From contig VYDH01000029.1 of the NCBI GenBank assembly GCA_009843525.1, positions 1 through 32,792 on the forward strand: DNA of 32,792 nt. The letters run 5' to 3'. Positions within the stretch are counted from its first letter, which is position 1; each line of letters begins with the position of its first letter. Below, piece after piece: positions 24,439-32,526 of the stretch. The notes beneath the pieces are model-generated. The model was not told the origin of the DNA. It saw only the letters and a program-made list of their open reading frames with translations, and did no database searches. A program made the position numbers and the translations under genes. The stretch is from Acidimicrobiales bacterium. GTDB taxonomy: Bacteria; Actinomycetota; Acidimicrobiia; Acidimicrobiales; Poriferisodalaceae.

Positions 24439-27018
24439 GTGACGCTCCTGACTGACGGCTCGCCCAACGCCAACCCGTACCGGCTGCCGAGAGATGTACG
24501 GCCCGATCGGTATGACATCGTCATTGAACCCGACCTCGACGCTGCACGATTCGTGGGCGAGGTCCACATCGAAGCAACCGTGCACGCCCCGATCGACAGC
24601 GTCACCCTGAACGCCGCCGAACTCGAATGCTCGGATGTCATGCTCAGCCAGGGCGGCACGACGTCAGGCGCCGAGATCTCCTTCGACCCCGAGACCGAGC
24701 GGATGACGCTGCGGCCCGCCGACGGCCGCCGGCTCAAACCCGGCAACCTCCGGATCAGCTGCACGTTCGCCGGTGAGCTGAACGATCAGCTCCGCGGCTT
24801 CTACCGCTCCACGTTCGTCGACGAGGCTGGCGAGGCGCACACCATTGCGACAACCCAGTTCGAATCGACGAACGCCCGGCGGGCGTTCCCGTGCTTCGAC
24901 GAGCCCGACTTCAAGGCCGTTTTCGGCGTCACGATGATCGTGCCCGCCGACCTCATGGCCGTCAGCTGCGGCGAGGTGGTGTCGTCGGAGATCCTGGCCG
25001 ACGGCCGCCGCCGCGACACATTTGCCGACACCATGCAAATGTCGACCTATCTGATGGCGTTCATTGTCGGCGACCTCGAAGCCACCGAGCCGATCGATGT
25101 CGGCGGCGTGCCGCTGCGGATCGTTCACGTGCGCGGGAAATCGGCGCTGACCGGGTTCGGCCTGGAAGCCGGAGCATTCGCGCTGGCGTGGCTGGTGGAC
25201 TACTACGGCATTGGCTACCCGGGTACCAAGGTGGACCTCATTGCCGTTCCGGACTTCGCGTTCGGCGCGATGGAGAACATGGGTGCCATCACCTTTCGGG
25301 AAACGCTGCTGCTGGCCGACCCGCAGAAGGCCACCACTGCGGAGTTGCTGCGCATCGTCGACGTTGTGGCGCACGAGTTGGCGCACATGTGGTTCGGCAA
25401 TCTCGTGACGATGGACTGGTGGAACGGCATCTGGCTGAAGGAAGCCTTCGCCACCTTCATGCAGGTAGCCACTACCGATGCCTTCCGGCCCGAGTGGAAG
25501 CGCTGGGACGAGTTCTCGATCGAGCGGGGGGCGGCGTTCGATGTGGACGCGCTGAGCACTACCCGGCCCGTCGAGTACGAGGTGGTCTCCCCCGCCGACG
25601 CCGAGGGCATGTACGACGTGCTGACTTACGAGAAGGGCGCGGCGGTCGTGCGCATGCTCGAGCAGTACCTCGGCCCTGACCGGTTCGCGGCGGGTGTGCA
25701 CAACTACCTCGAACGCCACAGCTACGCCAACACCACCACGACCGACCTGTGGGACGCCCTGGAGACCTCCAGCGGCGAACCGGTGCGGACGGTCATGGAT
25801 GGCTGGATCTTCACCGGTGGCTACCCGATCGTGTCCGTCGAGCCGCATCGCGACGGCCTGAGAGTTGCCCAACACCGATTCCTCTACGGAGGCGGCCCCT
25901 CAGCCGAAGCCGATAGGTCTGAGGCAGAAATCTGGAGCGTGCCGGTCATGGTGCGCGCCCGCCTCGCGAGCGGCAGCACCGTCGAGCGGCGGCTGCTGCT
26001 GACGGACGACTCGGCGGTCGTGGATCTGGGCGGACCGGTCGAGTGGGCCGTGGTCAATTCAGGCGGGCATGGCTACTACCGGGTGCGCTACAGCGCTGAC
26101 CTGCTCGCCGCCGTGTCGCGCCAAGCCCTGGAGGTGCTCGAGCCCATCGAGCGGTACGGGCTCGTCGACGACACCTATGCGGCCGTTGTCGCCGGCGACG
26201 CGAGCGCGGCCGAGTTCATCGGGCTCGTCACCGATCTGGGATCGGAGACCGACCTGCACGTGTGGCAGCGGATGATCGGGGGACTCAAGGGCCTGCACGC
26301 GATCGCCGAGCCGGACGGGCGAGACGCTCTGGCCGTGCTCATCCGGGATCTGGCAACCACCGCGCTGGGCGTGCTGGGATTCGAGCCCCAGCCTGGCGAG
26401 CCCGACCTCGACCGCGAGCTCCGCGGCGTGCTGTTCGAGGCCGCAGGCGGCCGGGGACGTGACGAGCTGGTCCGGGCACGTGCACGAGAACTCTTCGAGA
26501 CGGCGACCGACAGCAGTGCAGCTGTCGATCCCAATCTGGCCGCAGCGGCGGTGCAGGTGGTGGCAGCGGCCGGCGACGAAACCGACTACGGGCGCATGCT
26601 CGAGCTGTACCGGTCGGCCGACACACCGCAGAGCGAGCTGCGCTACCTGCAATCGCTGCTGCTGTTCGAAGACCTGGAGCTCTTCGAGCGGACGCTCGAA
26701 CTGTTCGCTGCCGAAGTCCGCACCCAGAACGCCCCGTACCTGCTCGGCGCTGCGATGACGCATCTTGACCACGGTCCGGTGGCGTGGGCGTTCATTCGCA
26801 ACCGGTGGAGCGAGCTGACCGATCGGTTCCCCCAGAACTCCATCCCCCGGATGGCCGGCGGGATACGCGCACTGCACACCCGTGAGCTGGCGCGCGAGGT
26901 GGAGGCCTTCTTCTCAGAGCATGAGGTGCCGCAGGGGGGGCTCACGGTGGCCCAGCACATCGAGAAGATGTGGGTCAACGTGCGACTGCGCGAGCGCGAG
27001 GGCGCCCGCATCGGCTGA
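24439..27018 (+). CDS. pepN: M1 family aminopeptidase (PepN type)
   Basis: This 859-aa cytosolic zinc aminopeptidase removes N-terminal residues from peptides. Substrate-binding GAMENMGAITF is near residue 276. The zinc site HELAHMWFGN is near 312, and the third ligand Glu is in WLKEAFA near 335. TYEKGAAVVRMLE contains the transition-state Tyr region. The C-terminal ERAP1-like helical domain follows, and the length fits the actinobacterial PepN group. The GTG at 24439 was chosen because a TANNNT hexamer ends 7 nt before it; an in-frame GTG at 24430 is possible. A small membrane-protein gene overlaps its stop (TGATG). Confidence 0.94.
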   Translation: MTLLTDGSPNANPYRLPRDVRPDRYDIVIEPDLDAARFVGEVHIEATVHAPIDSVTLNAAELECSDVMLSQGGTTSGAEISFDPETERMTLRPADGRRLKPGNLRISCTFAGELNDQLRGFYRSTFVDEAGEAHTIATTQFESTNARRAFPCFDEPDFKAVFGVTMIVPADLMAVSCGEVVSSEILADGRRRDTFADTMQMSTYLMAFIVGDLEATEPIDVGGVPLRIVHVRGKSALTGFGLEAGAFALAWLVDYYGIGYPGTKVDLIAVPDFAFGAMENMGAITFRETLLLADPQKATTAELLRIVDVVAHELAHMWFGNLVTMDWWNGIWLKEAFATFMQVATTDAFRPEWKRWDEFSIERGAAFDVDALSTTRPVEYEVVSPADAEGMYDVLTYEKGAAVVRMLEQYLGPDRFAAGVHNYLERHSYANTTTTDLWDALETSSGEPVRTVMDGWIFTGGYPIVSVEPHRDGLRVAQHRFLYGGGPSAEADRSEAEIWSVPVMVRARLASGSTVERRLLLTDDSAVVDLGGPVEWAVVNSGGHGYYRVRYSADLLAAVSRQALEVLEPIERYGLVDDTYAAVVAGDASAAEFIGLVTDLGSETDLHVWQRMIGGLKGLHAIAEPDGRDALAVLIRDLATTALGVLGFEPQPGEPDLDRELRGVLFEAAGGRGRDELVRARARELFETATDSSAAVDPNLAAAAVQVVAAAGDETDYGRMLELYRSADTPQSELRYLQSLLLFEDLELFERTLELFAAEVRTQNAPYLLGAAMTHLDHGPVAWAFIRNRWSELTDRFPQNSIPRMAGGIRALHTRELAREVEAFFSEHEVPQGGLTVAQHIEKMWVNVRLREREGARIG

Positions 27019-27146
27019 TGTTCGGCCGCCCGCCTCGACGGCCGATGCGGCCGGGCGACGAGCTGTGGCTGTCACTGCGCGCATTGGCCGCAGCCGCAGC
27101 GCTGATCGCCGTGGTGATCTACTGGGCGCTGGTCATCGTGGACTAG
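27018..27146 (+). CDS. Small single-pass membrane protein
   Basis: This 42-aa peptide has a basic, Pro-rich N-terminus (MFGRPPRRPMRPGDE) and one hydrophobic segment (about residues 23-41, LAAAAALIAVVIYWALVIV). Its ATG overlaps the aminopeptidase stop (TGATG), so translational coupling is likely. The last 14 nt overlap the convergent CtaG gene. I do not recognise a family. The N-in, C-out orientation is predicted from the positive N-terminus. It could be a chance frame, but the coupling and the amphipathic layout favour a real gene. Confidence 0.5.
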   Translation: MFGRPPRRPMRPGDELWLSLRALAAAAALIAVVIYWALVIVD

Positions 27147-27987
27147 GCGGGAGCGCTGCTGGGCTGGGCATCTTCGACTCGTCGGCCCACCGCATCATCA
27201 TCGCGATGATGGTTCCCCACACGATGGGGATGCCCCCGAGCTTCATGATGAGCCCGGCAGTCTGCTGGTCTGTCGCCGCGTCGAGACCATAGAACCGGGG
27301 CGCCAGCTCGTAGGTGGCATAGAGGGGGAAGCCGGCGAAGGTAAGGAAACCTGCCGGCACCGCCGGAACGACACCGAGCGCCAAGAACAGGTACACCATC
27401 TTGCCGGGGTAGGCGCGCAGCCGGTTCTCGACCAGCGGCGAGCAGATCGGCAGCCAGACGAGCACGCCTGAGACCAGCCACACCGCGTCCATCACGAACG
27501 AGCCGAACTGGTTTGCCCGCAACGTGTCCACGGCCCACGGCGAGTGCGTCACAACGAGACATCCGTTGAACACCAGCCCGGCGAACACCGGCTGAGTGAG
27601 GCGGGTCATCACGCGGTAGAGGCGCAGCTTCGCCAGGATCCTGCGGGCCATCGGCTCGGGGGTGCCCAGCACCAAGAGAGGCGCGGCTACCAGCGTGTAG
27701 AGCATGAACTGCACCATGTGGGCCGAAGCCAGATAGCCCGCGCCGAGGACGCCGAGCGGCCAATCCGACGCCGCCCAGAACGCCAGCACGCCGGCCAGGA
27801 ACAGCCACGTCTGGCGGCGCTGCGCTGCTGTGGTGGCAGGATCCAACGGTTGGGGACGCATGGAGCGGGCCCGCCGCCGCGCCGCCAAGTACGGGACTGC
27901 GATCGCAAGTGATGCCGCCCAGACGCCCGGGTAGGCCCGCCACGACCAACTCCACGGCTCTTCGAGCGCCGAGCACCAGAAACTCAT
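27133..27987 (-). CDS. ctaG: Cytochrome c oxidase assembly protein, caa3-type CtaG family
   Basis: This 284-aa polytopic membrane protein of the caa3_CtaG family is associated with copper delivery or assembly of heme-copper oxidases. It contains the family block ASAHMVQFMLYTLVAAPLLVLG (about 87-108), VVTHSPWAVD, and further His and Met residues near membrane ends (PLYATYELAPR, GLIMKLGG). About seven hydrophobic segments are visible. The ATG at 27987 lies 2 nt after the stop of the SCO1-like gene, so the two are co-transcribed. Its 3' end overlaps the small membrane-protein gene on the other strand by 14 nt. Confidence 0.9.
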   Translation of the reverse strand: MSFWCSALEEPWSWSWRAYPGVWAASLAIAVPYLAARRRARSMRPQPLDPATTAAQRRQTWLFLAGVLAFWAASDWPLGVLGAGYLASAHMVQFMLYTLVAAPLLVLGTPEPMARRILAKLRLYRVMTRLTQPVFAGLVFNGCLVVTHSPWAVDTLRANQFGSFVMDAVWLVSGVLVWLPICSPLVENRLRAYPGKMVYLFLALGVVPAVPAGFLTFAGFPLYATYELAPRFYGLDAATDQQTAGLIMKLGGIPIVWGTIIAMMMRWADESKMPSPAALPPSPR

Positions 27988-27989
27988 CG

Positions 27990-28778
27990 CTACAAGCCTG
28001 CCTCAACCGGAGCGTCCGATTCGATGCCGGCCAGGATCGGCAGGTCGTGGTCGAACTGGGTCTGGCGGGTGGGATGCGGATATTGCGCATAGCCGTAGCC
28101 GTTCGGGGCATAGGCGAACACCCGGGCATCGTGGGCGATGTCGTAATCGACGTCACCGTGGTCCATGGCGGTCATTCCCCCTGCGGTGCCGCCGTGGTCT
28201 ATGTGCGCATCGTCCATATCTTCATGAGACGCATCGCCCTCCGATGTCATCTGGTGAGCGCCGGTCGTGGTGGTGTCGAAGATCTTGATCGACGCAAGTG
28301 CTCCCAGCGCATTCTGCAGGTCGGTCAGCTGCTGCTCGCTGCTGGGAATGAGCCCGACGAAATCCTCGCTGAATTGGTCGAGGTAGGCACGCAGCACTTC
28401 GGGCGTGTCCCGGTCGGGGTCGACGGTCACTGCCAGCACAGCAACGTTCGTCGGAGCGCCGGGACGGTTGAGCACACTGGCAAGCTGGGCAAGCTGTACA
28501 CCGCATATATCCGGGCAATTGGTGAACATCTGATACACGAGCCGGACCTGTCCTTGGGTGTCTGCCGCCAAGTGGATGTCGTTGCCGTCGGTGTCGGTGA
28601 ATGCCATGTCGGGCACCTGCCGCAGTTGCGACGCAGGCACAGCCAAGCCCTCGTAACGCGACTCATCCGTATCGCCGCCAGTCCCGCACGCGACTGTCAG
28701 CCACACGACAGCCGCGACGACTGCGAACCGAATTCCCCACCTCACCTTCGACGCGTGGCCAGACTCGCGACCCTGCAC
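27990..28778 (-). CDS. SCO1/SenC copper chaperone lipoprotein with His/Met-rich insert
   Basis: SCO proteins deliver copper to the CuA centre of cytochrome oxidase with a thioredoxin-like fold. A signal peptide ends in a lipobox-like LTVAC. The copper-binding TNCPDIC supplies the CxxxC pair. VTVDPDRDTPEVLRAYLDQF and the distal AHDARVFAYAPNG supply the third ligand His. Between them, 28131-28256 encodes an unusual insert rich in His, Met and Asp (GAHQMTS to YDIAH), a likely extra metal-binding segment. The start is uncertain: GTG at 28778 gives a 30-residue signal, and GTG at 28745 or 28832 is possible. It is followed by ctaG. Confidence 0.88.
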   Translation of the reverse strand: MQGRESGHASKVRWGIRFAVVAAVVWLTVACGTGGDTDESRYEGLAVPASQLRQVPDMAFTDTDGNDIHLAADTQGQVRLVYQMFTNCPDICGVQLAQLASVLNRPGAPTNVAVLAVTVDPDRDTPEVLRAYLDQFSEDFVGLIPSSEQQLTDLQNALGALASIKIFDTTTTGAHQMTSEGDASHEDMDDAHIDHGGTAGGMTAMDHGDVDYDIAHDARVFAYAPNGYGYAQYPHPTRQTQFDHDLPILAGIESDAPVEAGL

Positions 28779-28832
28779 ATCGCCGGACGCTAGTGGCGGA
28801 TCCTTCCCGAGTGACGTCGACGGGTACCACAC

Positions 28833-29126
28833 CTACATCCTCACCGCCGCGAATATCGGCCACCAAGCCGCTGCCCCTAGCTGCGGTGCCGGTGGGCGGA
28901 CCTGCTTCCACAAGCCGGTGCAAGACCTGTGGACACCCCGCGACTGCACAGTCGCCAGCAAGTCGACGTCCTGGGCTGCCTGCACCGGCACCGGATCTGC
29001 CGGTGGCGCTGCTGCTCCCGCGTCGGCAGCGTCTCCGGACGCGCAACCCGCGATCAGCAGCACGGCGACGGCGCCGATGGCAAGAAGTCTGGCAAAATGC
29101 CTCACTCCAAGCCTGCGCACATGCAT
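28833..29126 (-). CDS. Small putative lipoprotein upstream of the SCO gene
   Basis: This 97-aa frame begins with a convincing lipoprotein signal: basic MHVRRLGVRHFARLL, a hydrophobic core, and LIAGC with Cys near residue 28. An Ala/Asp/Pro-rich stretch follows. The last 35 residues (from SRGVHRSC) look unlike a normal folded domain and may be out of frame relative to an ancestral gene. No family is recognised. It ends just before the SCO gene and may be the first gene of that operon. Its ATG overlaps the divergent solute-binding gene ATG within the palindrome CATGCATG; GTG seven codons downstream is an alternative start. Confidence 0.45.
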   Translation of the reverse strand: MHVRRLGVRHFARLLAIGAVAVLLIAGCASGDAADAGAAAPPADPVPVQAAQDVDLLATVQSRGVHRSCTGLWKQVRPPAPQLGAAAWWPIFAAVRM

Positions 29127-30164
29127 GTGAAGATGAGGCTCAACCGTCAGACAGACACGCTAACCATCGGTGCAGTCGCATGGCTGATGCTGGGGATGCT
29201 CAGCCTCATCGCGGCCTGTTCCGCATCCACAGAAGACGAACGCACGGTGCGTGTCGGCTTCTACGCGTTCTTCGAACCGATCAGCGCCGCTGCTGATCCG
29301 GATACTGATGCTGCGGCGTTCAGCACCCACGTCGGTTACGAAGCTGATCTGCTCACGGCCATGGAATCGATGGAGGGGCTGGGCCTGAGATTCCACCGAA
29401 CGCCGGTCGCAGAGTGGCCAGGAATCTGGCTCTTGCCGTCGCGGGACGGCTTCGACATGGTCAGCGGCGGCATCACCAGCCTGGACTCCCGCCGGCTCGA
29501 TGCCGACGGCAGCACCGTGGTCACGTTCACCGAACCGCACATCGAGTTTCGCCAATCGCTGCTCGTGCGCGCCGATGACGCCGACCGCCTCCCGAATCAT
29601 GACGCCTTGTTGAGCACCGACGTGGTGGGAGCCCTGCCTGCGACGACTGGCGAGGCCAGGCTGCTGCAGCTGCTCGGCATCGCTGACGCCCAAGGCCGTC
29701 TGGCTGCTGGCACCCAAGTGCACACCCCGACAGGCGTGGTGACCGTCCCATCGGATGGGGCGTTGAGCATCAGCGCTGCGCAGGCATCACCCGAGCTCGA
29801 GCACCGCACGCGCCTCGTGCCCGCAGATCCGACGCGTCCCACTGTCGTCTACCTCGGCGAGGAGTCCGGCGAGACTGCACTGCTCGCGGCGCTGCGCGAC
29901 GGCCGGATCGACGCTGTCGCCCGAGGCACCATCGGCAACACGCAAGCCGCGGTCGACTCAGACGGCCGTTTTGCTGTGACCGCACTGGATGAACACGTGG
30001 AGCACGGAGGCTTCGCTGTGAGCGTGGACGACACCGGGCTGCTCGACAAGCTCAACTCCGCCGTGACCTGGCTCACCGACGCAGGCCGCATCGGCATCCG
30101 AGAGTGGCTGGCCGACGGCGAGATCTTCAACGAGCGTGCCCGCTCCTGGCAGCCGTCGCGCTAG
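29121..30164 (+). CDS. Family 3 extracellular solute-binding lipoprotein
   Basis: This 347-aa lipoprotein resembles amino acid-type (SBP_bac_3) binding proteins of ABC importers. The signal ends in LIAACSAS (Cys near 36). Domain features are VRVGFYAFFEPI, HVGYEADLLTAM, DGFDMVSGGITSLDSRR, VVTFTEPHIEFRQSLLVR and DGRIDAVARGTIGN, matching the two-lobed fold. Substrate cannot be assigned. No permease or ATPase is nearby, so it may work with a distant transporter or as a sensor domain. The ATG at 29121 was chosen; ATG at 29133 also keeps the signal peptide. Confidence 0.85.
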   Translation: MHVKMRLNRQTDTLTIGAVAWLMLGMLSLIAACSASTEDERTVRVGFYAFFEPISAAADPDTDAAAFSTHVGYEADLLTAMESMEGLGLRFHRTPVAEWPGIWLLPSRDGFDMVSGGITSLDSRRLDADGSTVVTFTEPHIEFRQSLLVRADDADRLPNHDALLSTDVVGALPATTGEARLLQLLGIADAQGRLAAGTQVHTPTGVVTVPSDGALSISAAQASPELEHRTRLVPADPTRPTVVYLGEESGETALLAALRDGRIDAVARGTIGNTQAAVDSDGRFAVTALDEHVEHGGFAVSVDDTGLLDKLNSAVTWLTDAGRIGIREWLADGEIFNERARSWQPSR

Positions 30165-30170
30165 CAGGTC

Positions 30171-30185
30171 GCCGGGCTGCCCGGC
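30171..30185 (+). terminator. GC hairpin after the solute-binding gene
   Basis: GCCGGG and CCCGGC form a 6-bp stem with a 3-nt loop, 6 nt after the stop codon. There is no U-tract, so this is a weak terminator call. Confidence 0.35.
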
Positions 30186-30576
30186 CCTAGCCGGCTGCTT
30201 GACTTGTGGAGGTGAGGGGAATCCGAATTTCGAGGTCAGAGCAAGTTCTTGGCTCTGGTTCCCCTAAAGTTCCCTTCTCCTCCGACGCTGCCGCCAGCGA
30301 GCGACCTCGATTTCTCACCCTCGTAGTCTGGGGCCTTCGCCGCCGATACAGGCACCGCCTGTTCGGCTTGGATGCTTCCCTGCTCGCCGCGACCGAAGGC
30401 GCAGCAGTCCGGTGGATGGCCGAGTCGGATCGCCACCTTATGCCTTCCGGTTTGACGGTGCCGGCCGGGAAGGTTGTAAACGTGGGCGGGGTGCTATTGG
30501 TCCCGCCTTGATCCTCGACTCATTCCATGGCCCATTTCTCGTACGGGTAGGGCGGTCACGGCCCACCGGGGTTGGC
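30186..30576. other. Gap without a confident gene
   Basis: Apart from the inverted repeats at 30208-30310, nothing is recognised here. A plus-strand frame from GTG 30206 to 30511 (101 aa) is open, and its second half (LFGLDASLLAATEGAAVRWM, then LTVPAGKVVNVGGVLL) looks somewhat protein-like. It has no RBS and no recognised family, and its first half overlaps the repeats. I do not call it as a gene. Confidence 0.3.
30208..30310. other. Intergenic stretch with competing inverted repeats
   Basis: GGAGGTGAGGGGAA (30208-30221) can pair with TTCCCTTCTCCTCC (30270-30283) at 12 of 14 positions, or its last 7 nt can pair perfectly with TTCCCCT (30259-30265). Inside lies a hairpin of CAGAGCAAG (30237-30245) and CTTGGCTCTG (30248-30257) with one bulged base. 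TCGAGGTC (30230-30237) is also complementary to GACCTCGA (30303-30310). This may be a structured RNA or a regulatory leader. Confidence 0.4.
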
Positions 30577-30714
30577 TCAGCCACGTTCGATGTCTTCGGG
30601 GCGGGTGGTCGCCACGGCTCGGGCTATGCGCTCGGGCGTGTCACCGATCGATGACGTCAGCGTGGCGGTCAGGCGGAGGTTCCGGCTTGCGGAGCTGGCG
30701 AGGTCTGCGGTCAC
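30577..30714 (-). CDS. Possible small protein coupled to the broken gene
   Basis: A 45-aa frame starts with a GTG that directly abuts the TGA of the upstream frame at 30715. It reads MTADLASSASRNLRLTATL, then SSIGDTPERIARAVATTRPEDIERG. The composition is balanced and ends in an amphipathic-looking helix. No family is recognised, and it could instead be a remnant of a longer gene. Confidence 0.3.
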   Translation of the reverse strand: MTADLASSASRNLRLTATLTSSIGDTPERIARAVATTRPEDIERG

Positions 30715-31745
30715 TCATAGGTTCGCGGTAGCGCAGTTTGCCATGACGGCTCCCAAGGCGCGGTTTGCGCCGCCGAAGCCGAACCGGTAGTCGGTGCCGT
30801 CGACGGTGAACGTGACACTGTTCCCGCCGAGCGCTGTGAGATGGTCGATGAAGACTCGGTCGTGGGTGATGTCGAGGATCTTGCCGAAGAAAGGTGCGGT
30901 CCATGCTGTGCCGGCGACCGTGAGCCCGGTGGTGTCGAACCGGTATGTGACCGGCACGGTTTCGATGTTCGCCCATGTCCACGACTGGTCGCTGAGCCGC
31001 ACCTGTAGCCGGTATGCGTCACCGGTCTGCTGGCATGGGACGCTGAGTACTCGCGGGTCGCCCAGACCGACGATCGCAATGCGTAGCGGCCGTCGTCGGT
31101 GGCGTTGTTTGCGAGGTGCCAGTTGCCGTGCTTGCCGTTGGCGACGTGCCCGGCGGGCACCTCGAACGGCTCGGCGGTGGCGTTCACGATCTCCTGCACG
31201 GACAGATGACCGGCCGCGAAGCGGTCCGCGAGTTCAGCCGTGTGGTAGCGGTCACGGCCGCCGATCCTCAAAGCATCTGCGGGCACAGCCGAGTCGGGCA
31301 TTGCGACCGGTCCGTCGATGACCAGCACCGGCACGTCGTCGCGCTCGCAGCGCGCATCGACCACCTCGGCGATGCGACGCAGATCGAAGCGCCGGGCGCC
31401 GAAGCGGTGTCGCCAGCGAAAACGCCGGGGCGCTTCCGCGATCATCCTGAGGCGATGCGCATGGTCTGAGGGCGGCCAGTCCTTGCAGGACAGGCGGATG
31501 CCCACCATGCGGCCTCGTCCGTCGTCATCAGCAATGAGTGCGGGCAGGTCACGGGCGCGTACAAACCGGCCGAGACCATTGATGAAGCTGGTTCGCTCCG
31601 CTTCAGGCACGATCTCAGAGCACCGAGGCTCCCATCCGCTGAGCGGCGCTGCCGACACGTCCGGTAGACGCGATCGCCAATATGCAGCACTGGCACCGGA
31701 TCGGGCCTGCGCCGACTTGTGCCAATCAGCGCGATGACCGGGCAC
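30715..31745 (-). pseudogene. Hypothetical gene broken by a frameshift
   Basis: From 31745 down to about 31080 one minus-strand frame reads plausible protein, including PVLVIDGPVAMPDSAVPADA, LRIGGRDRYHTAELADRFA and GNWHLANNATDDGRYALR. After that the frame becomes Ser/Thr/Arg-rich noise. A second frame takes over with IAIVGLGDPRVLSVPCQQTG and VRLSDQSWTWANIETVPVTY, ending at 30715 with DGTDYRFGFGGANRALGAV. A one-base shift near 31075-31090 joins them smoothly. RIGGRDRYHTAELAD is reminiscent of cell-wall-binding repeat 2, but that is weak. No function is assigned, and the true 5' end is unclear. Confidence 0.6.
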
Positions 31746-31953
31746 GGTCGTCGATTCGGAACGGCAGACCAGAGCTCGTGACTGCTCCGGCGGCTTCGAG
31801 TGTCAGCTGCAAGGCGCTCACAGCCGCACGCCAACCGACATCCGTGCTTGAATCGGACTGGCAGCACCGGCATGGATCGCCGTCACGCGTGGGCGTGTGC
31901 AGAACGACAGATACGCGTTGAGCTCTGCTGGCGGCTGTATACGTGCTGGTCAT
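31726..31953 (-). CDS. Doubtful 75-aa frame upstream of the broken gene
   Basis: This frame reads MTSTYTAASRAQRVSVVLHT and later VGWRAAVSALQLTLEAAGA. It has a balanced composition, but there is no RBS and no family is recognised. It overlaps the 5' end of the broken gene in another frame, so it may be a further piece of the same decayed locus. Confidence 0.2.
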   Translation of the reverse strand: MTSTYTAASRAQRVSVVLHTPTRDGDPCRCCQSDSSTDVGWRAAVSALQLTLEAAGAVTSSGLPFRIDDRARSSR

Positions 31954-32146
31954 GACATCGTTGCTGTTCGTTGCTGCCGGCGTGCTGCTTGCCGGCGTTT
32001 CCGTGCTGCTGTCAAAGCGCCGGCCGAGGCGAACGCGCAGGTTCACATGGAGGGAACTGTCGCCGAGTCTCGCCGGAGTCCGGCCTGAACATGCCGATCG
32101 GCCATCAGACCCTTCTGGATCACACCTTGTGTTCCATCGAAGCTGA
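31952..32146 (+). CDS. Doubtful small membrane protein, possibly truncated
   Basis: A 64-aa frame begins with a hydrophobic segment (MTSLLFVAAGVLLAGVSVLL) followed by a strongly basic stretch (SKRRPRRTRRF). Its last third lies antisense to the oxidoreductase fragment, so the natural C-terminus has probably been lost at the junction near 32093. No RBS is obvious and no family is recognised. Confidence 0.25.
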   Translation: MTSLLFVAAGVLLAGVSVLLSKRRPRRTRRFTWRELSPSLAGVRPEHADRPSDPSGSHLVFHRS

Positions 32147-32468
32147 ATGGAAGGATGGCCTCCGCCCCGCTCGCTCTTCGGATCGCCGCGAACCTCTGGG
32201 CAATCTCGTGGATCGCGTCGTCCCAGGACATGGGCTCGAACACCGCATCGCCCTTGGATCCGATACGCCGCAACGGCGTCTGGATCCGGTCTGGGTGATA
32301 CACGCGGTCGAGGAACCGGTTGACCTTGGGGCAGAGTGTTCCCTTGGTGGTGGGGTGCTGCCGGTTGCCCCGGAGGCGAACCGCTCGTCCGTCCCGCACC
32401 GTGACGTCCCAGACGCACGTATCAGGGCAGTCGTGGTGGCATGAGCCACAGATGACAGTGGCGGTCAC
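32043..32468 (-). pseudogene. Molybdopterin oxidoreductase, N-terminal fragment
   Basis: The first 125 residues match the start of molybdopterin/bis-MGD oxidoreductases. The [4Fe-4S] ligands lie in CGSCHHDCPDTC and TLCPKVNRF, followed by YHPDRIQTPLRRIG, MSWDDAIHEIAQRFAAI and EAILPFSFDGTQG. Similarity ends near 32093 after GLMADR, and 16 unrelated residues lead to a stop. Intact family members run to 650 aa or more, so nearly all of the cofactor-binding part is missing. The GTG at 32466-32468 follows a good RBS (GGAG, 5 nt). A promoter and an operator-like palindrome remain upstream. Confidence 0.85.
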
Positions 32469-32526
32469 GGATTCTCCAAATCGATGTGCGTTCGGGGTAC
32501 GGCGAGAGCCGTCTCGCTCGGAACTG

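Noticed and set aside
24664..25875. A 403-codon minus-strand frame inside pepN
   Set aside because: It is antisense to the conserved M1 catalytic region and lacks any recognisable domain.
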